Source: Dryocola sp051307055
GTDB lineage: Bacteria; Pseudomonadota; Gammaproteobacteria; Enterobacterales; Enterobacteriaceae
Length of the DNA: 64,000 nt
Assembly (NCBI RefSeq): GCF_051307055.1
Contig: NZ_CP149994.1
Coordinates: 3,100,001 to 3,164,000 of the forward strand
Direction of reading: 5' to 3'
Part shown: positions 1 to 8,028 of the stretch, in pieces
Layout of the letters: every line of letters begins with the position of its first letter
How positions within the stretch are numbered: position 1 is the stretch's first letter
Made by a program: the position numbers and the translations under genes
The notes under the pieces: model-generated
The model's input: the letters and a program-made list of their open reading frames with translations, nothing else
The model's database searches: none
What the model was told of the DNA's origin: nothing

Positions 1-1507
1 CCGCTGCCGCCGCTGATTCTTCTACCAGCGAAGCATTCTGCTGCGTCACCTGATCCATTTCGGTAACGGCAATAGCGACCTGATCGATACCCCGGCTTTG
101 TTCATCCGATGCCGATGCAATTTCACTCATGATATCGGTCACTCGGGTGACCGCATCGACGATTTCATCCATCGTTTTTCCGGCTGTCTCCACCTGGCTT
201 GAACCCATATCGACTTTATTGACAGAATCTTCAATCAGTCCCTTAATCTCTTTCGCTGCCTGAGCGCTCCGCTGCGCCAGGTTACGTACTTCACTGGCTA
301 CAACCGCAAATCCGCGCCCCTGTTCACCGGCACGGGCAGCTTCTACCGCAGCATTAAGCGCCAGAATATTAGTCTGGAAGGCAATGCCGTCAATGACGTT
401 AATAATGTCGGCAATCTTTTGGGAGCTGTTGGCAATGCCGTTCATCGTGCTCACGACATTATCCACCACTCTCCCGCCCCGCCGGGCAGTCTCAGAGGCG
501 CTTAGCGCAAGCTGGCTGGCCTGAGAGGCATTTTCCGCATTCTGCTTAACCGTCGCCGTTAATTCTTCCATGCTGGCCGCGGTTTCTTCCAGCGAGGCTG
601 CCTGCTGTTCGGTACGAGAGGAGAGGTCGTTATTGCCGATAGAAATTTCACTGGCGCCGGTATAGATAGCATCTGCGCTCTCACGCACGCCGCCCACCGT
701 GCTGACCAGACCTGCCTGCATGTTTCTCAGGCTTGCCGCTAGCTGGCCCATTTCATTGGTGCCTTCAACTTCAATTTTACGGACCAGGTCGCCCTCGGAA
801 ATATGTCGAATACTGCTAATCAGCTTGTTAAGGGGAACAATCAGGGATTTCTGAAGACCAAACCAGGTAAGGATAGCCACCGCCATGACAAAGAAAATCG
901 TAATCATCAGAATCCAGATGGCCAGGCTGTAAGAAGCGTTGTTTTTAGCGACGACCTCATCAAAGAGCTTGCTGTTATTTTCAAGGTACTTATTTAGCTG
1001 AATTTGAAATTCATCCTGATATTTTTGCGTCGGCTGATCGAGAAATTCATCTATTTTCCCCGCCTCCAGTAATTGCGCCAGCTCAACAAGTGCGCCGTGA
1101 TAGATATCATAATTGCGCGCTATTTCACGGAAGGTTTCCTGGTTTATGCCGGCTTCATTTGTAATCGCGTTATAATCATCCCAGTATTTCTCAGCATTTT
1201 TAAGGTTCTTTCTGGCATTAACTAGCATCTCTTTAATTACTGCCTGAATTTCATCCACCGAGCGTGCGTCATTTTGGATCAGCAGGAAACGTGAACCGGC
1301 ACGGTTCAGGGTAATGCGAGCCTGGAGCAGTTCCGCCCAGGTACCGTTGAGCGTAACCTGCTCATGTCGAATAAGTTGCTGTTGGGAAAAATCATCTTTC
1401 GCATCTTTTAGAGCGTTAAAAAATAGACCGCCGGATAGTATCTGCATGAGGCTGAACAGCCCCAACAAAAGCATCAAACTGGTCACCACTCTTATACGCG
1501 TTAACAT
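1..1507 (-). CDS. Methyl-accepting chemotaxis protein, Tsr/Tar type (3' end outside window)
   Basis: Inner-membrane chemoreceptor that signals through CheW/CheA. About 502 residues are visible; the last codons lie beyond the window edge. The N-terminus (MLTRIRVVTSLMLLLG) is a first membrane helix. The periplasmic part is a four-helix TarH-like sensor containing QARITLNRAGSR, which keeps the three Arg and the Asn that bind the amino-acid carboxylate and amino groups in Tsr/Tar. A second membrane helix, a HAMP domain (around RHISEGDLVRKIEV) and the signalling hairpin with AFQTNILALNAAVEAARAGE follow. A GGAGGG Shine-Dalgarno lies about 6 bases upstream of the ATG. It reads in the same direction as the nap operon, but a terminator separates them. 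It is an amino-acid-type receptor by residues; the actual ligand is not known, so I give no symbol. Confidence 0.93.
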   Translation of the reverse strand, partial: MLTRIRVVTSLMLLLGLFSLMQILSGGLFFNALKDAKDDFSQQQLIRHEQVTLNGTWAELLQARITLNRAGSRFLLIQNDARSVDEIQAVIKEMLVNARKNLKNAEKYWDDYNAITNEAGINQETFREIARNYDIYHGALVELAQLLEAGKIDEFLDQPTQKYQDEFQIQLNKYLENNSKLFDEVVAKNNASYSLAIWILMITIFFVMAVAILTWFGLQKSLIVPLNKLISSIRHISEGDLVRKIEVEGTNEMGQLAASLRNMQAGLVSTVGGVRESADAIYTGASEISIGNNDLSSRTEQQAASLEETAASMEELTATVKQNAENASQASQLALSASETARRGGRVVDNVVSTMNGIANSSQKIADIINVIDGIAFQTNILALNAAVEAARAGEQGRGFAVVASEVRNLAQRSAQAAKEIKGLIEDSVNKVDMGSSQVETAGKTMDEIVDAVTRVTDIMSEIASASDEQSRGIDQVAIAVTEMDQVTQQNASLVEESAAAA

Positions 1508-1702
1508 ATTTTTCCCTCCATAGATATTAGCTTGCACCCGCAATTTTCATGTCACTAATATACAATCGGTTTGAATCAGAAAAACTGTTGGACTTTTCAT
1601 CTGCAATAATCATTATTGTGCCGATACAACAGCTAGTTGTCGGCGGCGCTCCCTATATAAGCACCTAAAAACGCGGCTCTGAACGTAGAAAGTGCTGGAA
1701 AG

Positions 1703-1741
1703 TGAAAAAAGTAACGGAGCCATAGCTGTTGGCTCCGTTAT
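1703..1741 (-). terminator. Rho-independent terminator after napC
   Basis: Ten-base-pair stem: TAACGGAGCC at 1712-1721 pairs with GGCTCCGTTA at 1731-1740. On the minus strand it is followed by CTTTTTTCAC. It lies about 40 bases beyond the napC stop and separates the nap operon from the chemoreceptor gene. Confidence 0.85.
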
Positions 1742-1783
1742 TAAAGATCTCAGGTCACAAGAGAAAAAACAGGGAAGCGAGCG

Positions 1784-2386
1784 TCAAAATCCGTTCCTGA
1801 CCTCGCTCATATCAGGCAGCTTATGCGCGATGCCCTTATGGCAGTCAACGCAGGTTTGCCCGTCTTTAATAGCCTGGTCGTGCATCTTCGCCGCCACGGT
1901 TTTCTGCGCGGTGAGATCCATATAGTCAAAGTTATGGCAGTTACGGCACTCCTGCGAATTGTTGTTCTTCATCCTTCGCCATTCGTTTTGCGCCATCGCC
2001 AGTCGGTGGTCGTTAAACTTCTGCGGCGTATCTATCAGGCCGAACGCCTTCGCATACAGCTCCTTGCTGGCCTGAATTTTACGGATCATCTTCGGCACCC
2101 ACTCGTGCGGAACGTGACAATCCGGGCAGGTGGCCCGCACGCCGCTGCGGTTGTTGTAGTGCACCGTTTCCATATATTCCTGGTAAACGTTGGCGCGCAT
2201 TTCATGGCAGCCGATACAAAACTCTTCGCGGTTGGTCATCTCCATGCCGGTGTTGAACCCGCCCCAGAAAATGATGCCCGCAGCAAAACCAATCAGCAGC
2301 AGCGTGCCCAGCGCCAGACGGCTCGGACGACGCCACCACTGCCAGATACGGCGAATGACGCCCGGCTTACGGTTTGATTTATCCAT
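1784..2386 (-). CDS. napC: NapC, tetraheme quinol dehydrogenase
   Basis: Membrane-anchored NapC/NirT-family cytochrome c that passes electrons from quinol to periplasmic NapB. It has 200 residues, the usual length. One N-terminal membrane helix (about residues 20-42) is followed by four CXXCH haem sites: CIGCH, CPDCH, CRNCH and CVDCH. It is the last gene of napFDAGHBC, 8 bases after napB, and is followed by a clear terminator. Confidence 0.97.
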   Translation of the reverse strand: MDKSNRKPGVIRRIWQWWRRPSRLALGTLLLIGFAAGIIFWGGFNTGMEMTNREEFCIGCHEMRANVYQEYMETVHYNNRSGVRATCPDCHVPHEWVPKMIRKIQASKELYAKAFGLIDTPQKFNDHRLAMAQNEWRRMKNNNSQECRNCHNFDYMDLTAQKTVAAKMHDQAIKDGQTCVDCHKGIAHKLPDMSEVRNGF

Positions 2387-2394
2387 ATTCGCCT

Positions 2395-2844
2395 CTAGTT
2401 CCCAAAGCCTTCAGACGGCGTAAAAGTGTTTCCGACGATAGGAGCAGCATCGGTTTGCGGCACGTGGCATTGCAGGCAGAAATAACGGCGCGGGGCGACG
2501 TTAGAGAGGACTTTTCCATCGGCGTCCATAAAGTGCGTTGGGCTGATGCGTGGCGCCCCCGTGGCGCGATAATGCTCAACGCCGTGACACTGCAGGCAGC
2601 GGTTAGTATTGGTTGTCACCTGGTAGCCATCCACGCTGTGCGGGATCATCGGCGGCTGATTCACATAGTTCAGCGCCATACGCTCCTGCTGCTTTGGCAT
2701 GCGTACCGAGCCTTCCGGCGTCCCCGACACTTCCGGCGACTGGTTAAGATTCACGCCGTTCGCCGCCCATAACGCGCCGCTCGCCACCAGGGCTAACGCC
2801 GCCATCCATTGAAACAACGCCTTTGTCAGGACATGGCTTTTCAT
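2395..2844 (-). CDS. napB: NapB, diheme cytochrome subunit of periplasmic nitrate reductase
   Basis: Small electron-transfer subunit that feeds NapA. It has 149 residues from the chosen ATG, the same length as E. coli NapB. A Sec signal peptide starts MKSHVLTKALFQ and ends near LWAANG. Two haem motifs are present, CLQCHG and CLQCHV. A longer reading frame begins at 2865, but the internal start at 2844 fits the family N-terminus and overlaps the napH stop in an ATGA junction, which suggests translational coupling. Confidence 0.96.
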   Translation of the reverse strand: MKSHVLTKALFQWMAALALVASGALWAANGVNLNQSPEVSGTPEGSVRMPKQQERMALNYVNQPPMIPHSVDGYQVTTNTNRCLQCHGVEHYRATGAPRISPTHFMDADGKVLSNVAPRRYFCLQCHVPQTDAAPIVGNTFTPSEGFGN

Positions 2845-3704
2845 GATTTTGCTCCCGAACTCCATCGTATTGTTATTTTGAAAACATCCTCGGGACAGAT
2901 ATCGATACAGCGACCGCAGTTCAGGCAGTCGCGGCTCGTCACCCGCGCCGGGCTGTGTTTATCCAGTACCGGAGCGCGCAGCACCTGCGGCTCCGGGCAA
3001 ACGTGAAAACAATCCATACAGCGGGTGCAGCGTTCGCGCCCGGAGGTTTGCACCTCAATTACGCCTTTACCGCCGATAGCGCCATAAAGGGCGCCGAGCG
3101 GGCAAAGATGGCCGCACCAGCCGTGTTCAACCACCAGTAAATCGAAGGCAAAAAGCGCAGCCAGTAGCCAGCTGCCCGCCCCGAAACCGAACACCAGGCC
3201 GCGTCCCATCAACGACACCGGATTGATCCATTCCCAGATCAGCGAGCCGGTTAACGCGCTGCCCGCCAGTATCAGCGCCAGCAGCAGATAGCGCAGCCAG
3301 CGGGGCAGCGTAGCCGAGGCGTTAAAGCCCGTTTTACGACGCAGCCAGGCGGCAAGATCGGTGAGCGGATTCACCGGGCAAACCCAGGCGCAAAAGATCC
3401 TTTTACCCAGCAGCGCATAGCCGCCCGCCACGATGCCCGCCCCGCTTAGCGCCAGCACGGCGGGAAGATGACCGCTAAGCAGGCTTTGCAGCACCAGCAG
3501 CGGATCGCTTAACGGAACGCTGTCCAGCAACAGGCTGCCGCTGTAGTTGCCATGCAGGATCCACACGCCCAACAGCGGACCGCTGAGAAACAGCAGCAGC
3601 ACAGCAAGCTGCGTGCAGCGGCGCATCAGCAACCACCTGTGGCTAAGCGGCCAGCCCTTTTTCGCAACGGCATCGCGCCCGGCGTCCTGCTTATGGTTTG
3701 CCAT
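2841..3704 (-). CDS. napH: NapH, membrane ferredoxin-type quinol dehydrogenase component
   Basis: Polytopic inner-membrane iron-sulfur protein that works with NapG in electron transfer from ubiquinol to NapB/NapA. It has 287 residues, as in E. coli. Four hydrophobic segments are visible. Two CxxxCP motifs (CAWVCP, CGHLCP) lie near membrane ends. Two C-terminal [4Fe-4S] ferredoxin motifs follow: CTRCMDCFHVCP and CLNCGRCIDICP. The gene overlaps napG by 14 bases upstream and napB by 4 bases downstream. Confidence 0.96.
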   Translation of the reverse strand: MANHKQDAGRDAVAKKGWPLSHRWLLMRRCTQLAVLLLFLSGPLLGVWILHGNYSGSLLLDSVPLSDPLLVLQSLLSGHLPAVLALSGAGIVAGGYALLGKRIFCAWVCPVNPLTDLAAWLRRKTGFNASATLPRWLRYLLLALILAGSALTGSLIWEWINPVSLMGRGLVFGFGAGSWLLAALFAFDLLVVEHGWCGHLCPLGALYGAIGGKGVIEVQTSGRERCTRCMDCFHVCPEPQVLRAPVLDKHSPARVTSRDCLNCGRCIDICPEDVFKITIRWSSGAKS

Positions 3705-4386
3705 CTTTTCCCTCCAGCCAGCCGAAGCGGTAGTGGCGCCCCACCTCCCCTTTCGCCATTGCGAGCGGCAGTACTTTTATCGCCGCCTGCTCCAGCACGC
3801 ATGCCTGTTCGCACTTGCCGCAGCCGGTACAGGCGTCGCTGTGTACGGTGGGCAAAAAGCGCGCATGTTTACCGGTGCGCGCATTGCGTTCCAGCTCAAG
3901 CGTGATGGCTTTGTCGATGGACGGGCAGACGCGATAGCAAACGTCGCAGCGCAGGCCCTGATAGTTCAGGCAGCTTTCGTGATCCAGCAGTACCGCAAGC
4001 CCCATGCGCGCGGCGTCAATCGAAGCAATGTCGCTATCCAGCGCGCCGCTTGGGCAGGCTTTGGCGCAGGGAATGTCCTCGCACATTTCACAGGGAATAT
4101 CCCGCGCCACGAAATAAGGCGTGCCCGCCGATAACCCGGAAGCCAGCGTCGCCAGCTTCAGCGTGTCGTAAGGGCATGCCTGCACGCACTGGCCGCAGCG
4201 TACGCAGGCGCGGGAAAATGCCTCCTCATCCAGCGCGCCCGGCGGACGCAGCCGCACACCGTGCGCCCTGGCGGTCTGCTGTTGCAGCCCAAGAACCACG
4301 GCGATGGCGGCAAGTCCGCCCGCTGCCCGCGCAACATCACGCAGAAAGCGGCGACGCGCCGGTTGAGAAAGATTCACCCGAGGCAT
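3691..4386 (-). CDS. napG: NapG, periplasmic ferredoxin-type protein
   Basis: Periplasmic iron-sulfur partner of NapH. It has 231 residues with a Tat signal (RRRFLRDVARAAGG near residues 12-25). Four Cys clusters each bind a [4Fe-4S] centre: CVRCGQCVQACP; CEMCEDIPCAKACP; CLNYQGLRCDVCYRVCP; CTGCGKCEQACV. It begins 6 bases after the napA stop and overlaps napH. Confidence 0.96.
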   Translation of the reverse strand: MPRVNLSQPARRRFLRDVARAAGGLAAIAVVLGLQQQTARAHGVRLRPPGALDEEAFSRACVRCGQCVQACPYDTLKLATLASGLSAGTPYFVARDIPCEMCEDIPCAKACPSGALDSDIASIDAARMGLAVLLDHESCLNYQGLRCDVCYRVCPSIDKAITLELERNARTGKHARFLPTVHSDACTGCGKCEQACVLEQAAIKVLPLAMAKGEVGRHYRFGWLEGKDGKP

Positions 4387-4392
4387 AGCGCG

Positions 4393-6879
4393 TTACGCCT
4401 TCGCCAGCTTCACGGCGCACTTCTTGAAATCCGTCTCTTTAGAGAGCGGATCCGTCGCGTCGAGCGTCAGGTTATTAACCAGCTGCGCGGCGTCGAAGAA
4501 CGGCATATAAACCAGCCCCTGCGGCGGCTTATTGCGCCCGCGCGTTTCGACAATGGAAATAACCTCGCCGCGGCGGGAGACCACCTTCACCTTGTCGCCG
4601 CGCTTAAGGTCGCGCGCTTTCGCATCCAGAGGATGGATAAACAACACGGCTTCCGGGAAAGCGCGGTGCAACTCCGGCACGCGGCGCGTCATGCTGCCGG
4701 TATGCCAGTGCTCCAGCACGCGACCGGTAGAGAGCCACAGATCGTATTCTTTATCCGGCTCTTCTGCGGCAGGTTCGAAAGGCAGCGCGAAGATCACCGC
4801 TTTGCCGTCCGGCTTGCCGTAGAATTTGTAGCCTTCCCCGGCTTTTACGTAGGGATCGTTGCCTTCGCTGTAGCGCCACAGCGTCTCTTTGCCGTCCACG
4901 ACCGGCCAGCGCAGACCGCGCGCCTTATGGTAATCGTCGAAAGGCGCCAGATCGTGGCCGTGGCCGCGTCCGAATGCGGCATACTCTTCAAAGAGTCCTT
5001 TTTGCAGATAGAAGCCCAGCTCGCGGGATTCATCGTTAAGCTGATCCTCTGCCAGTTCGCTCAGCGGGAACTTGCTGACCGCTTCGCTTGCGAACAGCAC
5101 GTCGAATAGCGTCTTGCCGCGATATTCTGGTTTTTTATCAACCAGCTCCGCAGGCCACACCTCTTCAACTTTGAAGCGCTTAGCGAACTGCACCAGCTGC
5201 CAGAGATCCGACTTCGCCTCACCGGGCGCCGGAACCTGCTGGCGCCAGAACTGCGTGCGGCGCTCGGCGTTGCCGTAAGCCCCTTCTTTTTCCACCCACA
5301 TAGCGGTAGGCAGGATCAGATCCGCCGCCAGCGCGCTGATGGTTGGATAGGGATCGGAGACGATCACGAAGTTGCGCGGATCGCGCCAGCCCGGCATACG
5401 CTCTTCATTAATGTTCGGGCCGGCCTGCATATTGTTATTACACATCACCCAGTAGACGTTCAGCTTGCCGTCTTTCAGCGCGCGATCCTGCGCTACGGCA
5501 TGCAGGCCCACTTTAGCGGGAACGGTGCCGGCAGGCAGCTTCCACATCTTTTCAGCGATTTCGCGGTGCTTGTCGTTTGTCACCACCATATCCGCCGGCA
5601 GACGGTGCGAGAACGTCCCCACTTCGCGGGCGGTGCCGCAGGCGGAGGGCTGGCCGGTCAGCGAGAACGGACCGCAGCCCGGCTGGGAGATTTTGCCGGT
5701 CAGCAGGTGCAGGTTATAGACGAGGTTGTTCGCCCAGACGCCACGCGTATGCTGGTTAAAGCCCATCGTCCAGTAAGAGATGACTTTTTTATGCGGATCG
5801 GCGTACAGCTTCGCTAATGCTTCAAGCTGATCTTTCGGCACGCCGCTCATTGCAGCCGTTTTCTCCAGCGTGTACTCGGCGACAAAAGCTTTGTATTCGT
5901 CAAAGCTCATCGGCTCGGAGGCGTCGGAGCCCGGATTCTTCGCCGCCTTTTCCAGCGGGTGCGTTGGACGCAGGCCGTAGCCGATATCCGTCACGCCTTT
6001 ACGCAGGTTCACGTGCTGCCTGAAGAACGACTCGTTTACCGCATCGTTCTGGATGATGTAGTTGGCGATATAGTTAAGGATCGCCAGATCGCTTTGCGGC
6101 GTGAAGACCATACCGTTGTCGGCCAGCTCAAAGCTGCGGTGCTGGAAGGTGGAAAGCACGGCCACGTTGACCTTTTCATCGGACAGGCGGCGGTTGGTGA
6201 TGCGCGACCACAATATCGGGTGCATCTCCGCCATGTTGGAGCCCCAGAGCACAAAGGCATCGGCCTGCTCGATATCATCATAGCAGCCCATCGGCTCATC
6301 CATACCAAAGGTGCGCATGAAGCCGACCACCGCAGAAGCCATGCAGTGGCGCGCGTTAGGGTCGATATTGTTTGAACGGAACCCGGCTTTAAACAGCTTG
6401 GCCGCCGCATAGCCTTCCCAGACGGTCCACTGCCCCGAGCCAAACATGCCGATGGCGTCCGGCCCTTTGGCTTTCAGGCTGGTTTTAAATTTCTCCTCCA
6501 TGATGTCGAAGGCCTGCTCCCAGCTAACCGGGGCGAATTCACCTTCTTTATCGTAACGGCCGTCTTTCATGCGCAGCAGCGGCTGGGTCAGGCGGTCTTT
6601 TCCGTACATGATTTTCGGCAGAAAGTAGCCTTTAATGCAGTTCAGGCCGCGGTTAACCGGCGCATCAGGATCGCCCTGGCTTGCCACGATACGGCCATTC
6701 TGCGTCCCCACCAGCACGCCGCAGCCCGTCCCGCAGAAGCGGCACGGCGCTTTATCCCATTTGATAGCATCCTGTTTTCCGACAACCGCGCGAGCGGCGC
6801 CCGGCACGCTCAGGCCTGCCGCCGCCGCGGCTGCCGCGACGGCGTTCGCTTTCATAAAACTACGTCGACTGAGTTTCAT
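4393..6879 (-). CDS. napA: NapA, catalytic subunit of periplasmic nitrate reductase
   Basis: Reduces nitrate to nitrite in the periplasm using a Mo-bis-MGD cofactor and one [4Fe-4S] cluster. It has 828 residues, the family length. The Tat leader SRRSFMKANA is followed by an Ala-rich stretch ending GAARA. The cluster motif CRFCGTGC starts near residue 47, and its fourth Cys is in NCIKGY. The molybdenum-ligand Cys is in NARHCMASA near residue 181. The start overlaps the napD stop (ATGA), consistent with NapD-assisted maturation being coupled to NapA synthesis. Confidence 0.98.
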   Translation of the reverse strand: MKLSRRSFMKANAVAAAAAAAGLSVPGAARAVVGKQDAIKWDKAPCRFCGTGCGVLVGTQNGRIVASQGDPDAPVNRGLNCIKGYFLPKIMYGKDRLTQPLLRMKDGRYDKEGEFAPVSWEQAFDIMEEKFKTSLKAKGPDAIGMFGSGQWTVWEGYAAAKLFKAGFRSNNIDPNARHCMASAVVGFMRTFGMDEPMGCYDDIEQADAFVLWGSNMAEMHPILWSRITNRRLSDEKVNVAVLSTFQHRSFELADNGMVFTPQSDLAILNYIANYIIQNDAVNESFFRQHVNLRKGVTDIGYGLRPTHPLEKAAKNPGSDASEPMSFDEYKAFVAEYTLEKTAAMSGVPKDQLEALAKLYADPHKKVISYWTMGFNQHTRGVWANNLVYNLHLLTGKISQPGCGPFSLTGQPSACGTAREVGTFSHRLPADMVVTNDKHREIAEKMWKLPAGTVPAKVGLHAVAQDRALKDGKLNVYWVMCNNNMQAGPNINEERMPGWRDPRNFVIVSDPYPTISALAADLILPTAMWVEKEGAYGNAERRTQFWRQQVPAPGEAKSDLWQLVQFAKRFKVEEVWPAELVDKKPEYRGKTLFDVLFASEAVSKFPLSELAEDQLNDESRELGFYLQKGLFEEYAAFGRGHGHDLAPFDDYHKARGLRWPVVDGKETLWRYSEGNDPYVKAGEGYKFYGKPDGKAVIFALPFEPAAEEPDKEYDLWLSTGRVLEHWHTGSMTRRVPELHRAFPEAVLFIHPLDAKARDLKRGDKVKVVSRRGEVISIVETRGRNKPPQGLVYMPFFDAAQLVNNLTLDATDPLSKETDFKKCAVKLAKA

Positions 6880-7139
6880 GGTGTTTCCTCACCTTCCTCA
6901 TCCTGCTGGTGATAAACCAGCGATACCGCCAGCACGTTTGCGATATTGCGTGCCGACTCAATTTGCGTGAGCAGCGCATCGCTACGCGCTGCCTCCATCA
7001 CCACCACCAGCTTGCCGTGTTCGGCATCGCTTGCGGCGACCTCGCTACCGGCAAGCGCGCTCAGGGCGGCGCTAACGGCAGGAATATGTTGGGGATGCGC
7101 CTGTACGATCAGGCCACAGACGTGCCAGCTAGTTTGCAT
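6876..7139 (-). CDS. napD: NapD, chaperone for NapA maturation
   Basis: Cytoplasmic chaperone of 87 residues that binds the NapA Tat signal peptide and delays export until the cofactor is in place. It begins MQTSWHVCGLIVQAHP, typical of the family, and has an acidic tail. It overlaps napF by 11 bases upstream and napA by 4 bases downstream. Confidence 0.95.
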   Translation of the reverse strand: MQTSWHVCGLIVQAHPQHIPAVSAALSALAGSEVAASDAEHGKLVVVMEAARSDALLTQIESARNIANVLAVSLVYHQQDEEGEETP

Positions 7140-7620
7140 CAGCGTGCCTCATCGTCAGAGCGGATGCCGGACATCCGGAGATACAGCCGCCGCACGCGTT
7201 GCATGCGGCGCGGTTAAGTTGGGGCAGCGATATTCCCTGCGCCGAAGGGCGAAACGCGATGGCCTGCATTTCACAAACGTCCTGACAGCTGCGGCATTCC
7301 ACCCCGCTCCAGGCCAGGCAGGCGTCGCTGATAAAAAGAGTGTGTTCCCATGGCGACGCTTCGCGCCGCTGGAAAAGCCGTTGCGGGCAAGCGTCTGCGC
7401 AGGCGGAGCAGAAAGTGCATTCGCCTTTGCTGAAGTCGATTTCAGGGTATCCGCCTCGCCCGCGCCGCAAAATACGGGTTTCGCAAACCGGCAGGCAGGC
7501 ATCACAGCGAATACATTCAGTGAGGAAATGCTCCTCGTCCCCGCTCCAGGGAGGGCGAAAAGCCGTCGCGTTACCGCGCCAGCTACCGGTCAATAATCCA
7601 CGTCGGGACAGCTCAGCCAT
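7129..7620 (-). CDS. napF: NapF, cytoplasmic ferredoxin-type protein of the nap operon
   Basis: Iron-sulfur protein that contacts NapA in the cytoplasm and supports its activation. It has 163 residues from the chosen start. Four cluster motifs are visible: CIRCDACLPVC, CTFCSACADACP, CRSCQDVCE and CNACGGCISGCP. A longer frame starts at 7680. I choose the ATG at 7620 because the product then begins MAELSRRGLLTGSWR like known NapF, and AAGGA lies about 8 bases upstream. It is the first gene of the operon. Confidence 0.94.
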   Translation of the reverse strand: MAELSRRGLLTGSWRGNATAFRPPWSGDEEHFLTECIRCDACLPVCETRILRRGRGGYPEIDFSKGECTFCSACADACPQRLFQRREASPWEHTLFISDACLAWSGVECRSCQDVCEMQAIAFRPSAQGISLPQLNRAACNACGGCISGCPASALTMRHADAN

Positions 7621-7714
7621 TGGGCACATCCTTGCATCACAAACGCCGCCCCACGAGCGTGAGGCCAGCAAATACGTCATTGTTATTTCCGTAGTTTTCT
7701 ACGGGTTTTTATTG

Positions 7715-7785
7715 AGGGTTACGTTATGTGACAAAGGGGTGGTAGAGGCATCCCCCTAAAGGGGTAAATGCCGTTGTGGGATCAA
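7715..7785 (-). promoter_or_regulatory. nap operon promoter with NarP 7-2-7 site and FNR half-site
   Basis: A near-perfect NarL/NarP heptamer pair lies at 7751-7766: on the minus strand TACCCCT-TT-AGGGGGA. Twenty bases further upstream, at 7772-7785, one clean FNR half-site (TTGAT on the minus strand) has a degenerate partner. A weak -10 (CATAAC/TAACGT, 7721-7728) puts the NarP site near -43 to -45 and FNR near -64. As I recall, E. coli napF has the same arrangement with the same 20-base spacing. The rest of the 7621-8028 gap holds the narQ leader; I see no other clear element there. The sites are read from sequence; binding is inferred. Confidence 0.62.
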
Positions 7786-8028
7786 AGATGCATAGGATTT
7801 GGAGGAATTGGCGGCTTGCTGCGGGGAAGGTGAAGATCTCTCCTTCGTCGCGCTGCCCGGGCTTCACCTGGGTAAAATGTAACTCCAATGAGAAAATTCT
7901 GATCGCCGGGCGTTAATCGCCTCGTTCAGTTTTGCAAGCCGGGCCGAAATAACCACAACAAACGTTTGAGCAAGCGCGCCTTTCTGGTACGTTTCGCCCA
8001 CCATGGATTTTAAGAGGTCATTCGTGCT

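Noticed and set aside
1508..1690. Flagellar sigma-28 promoter for the chemoreceptor
   Set aside because: I looked for the TAAA-N15-GCCGATAA pattern on the minus strand and found only a poor partial match.
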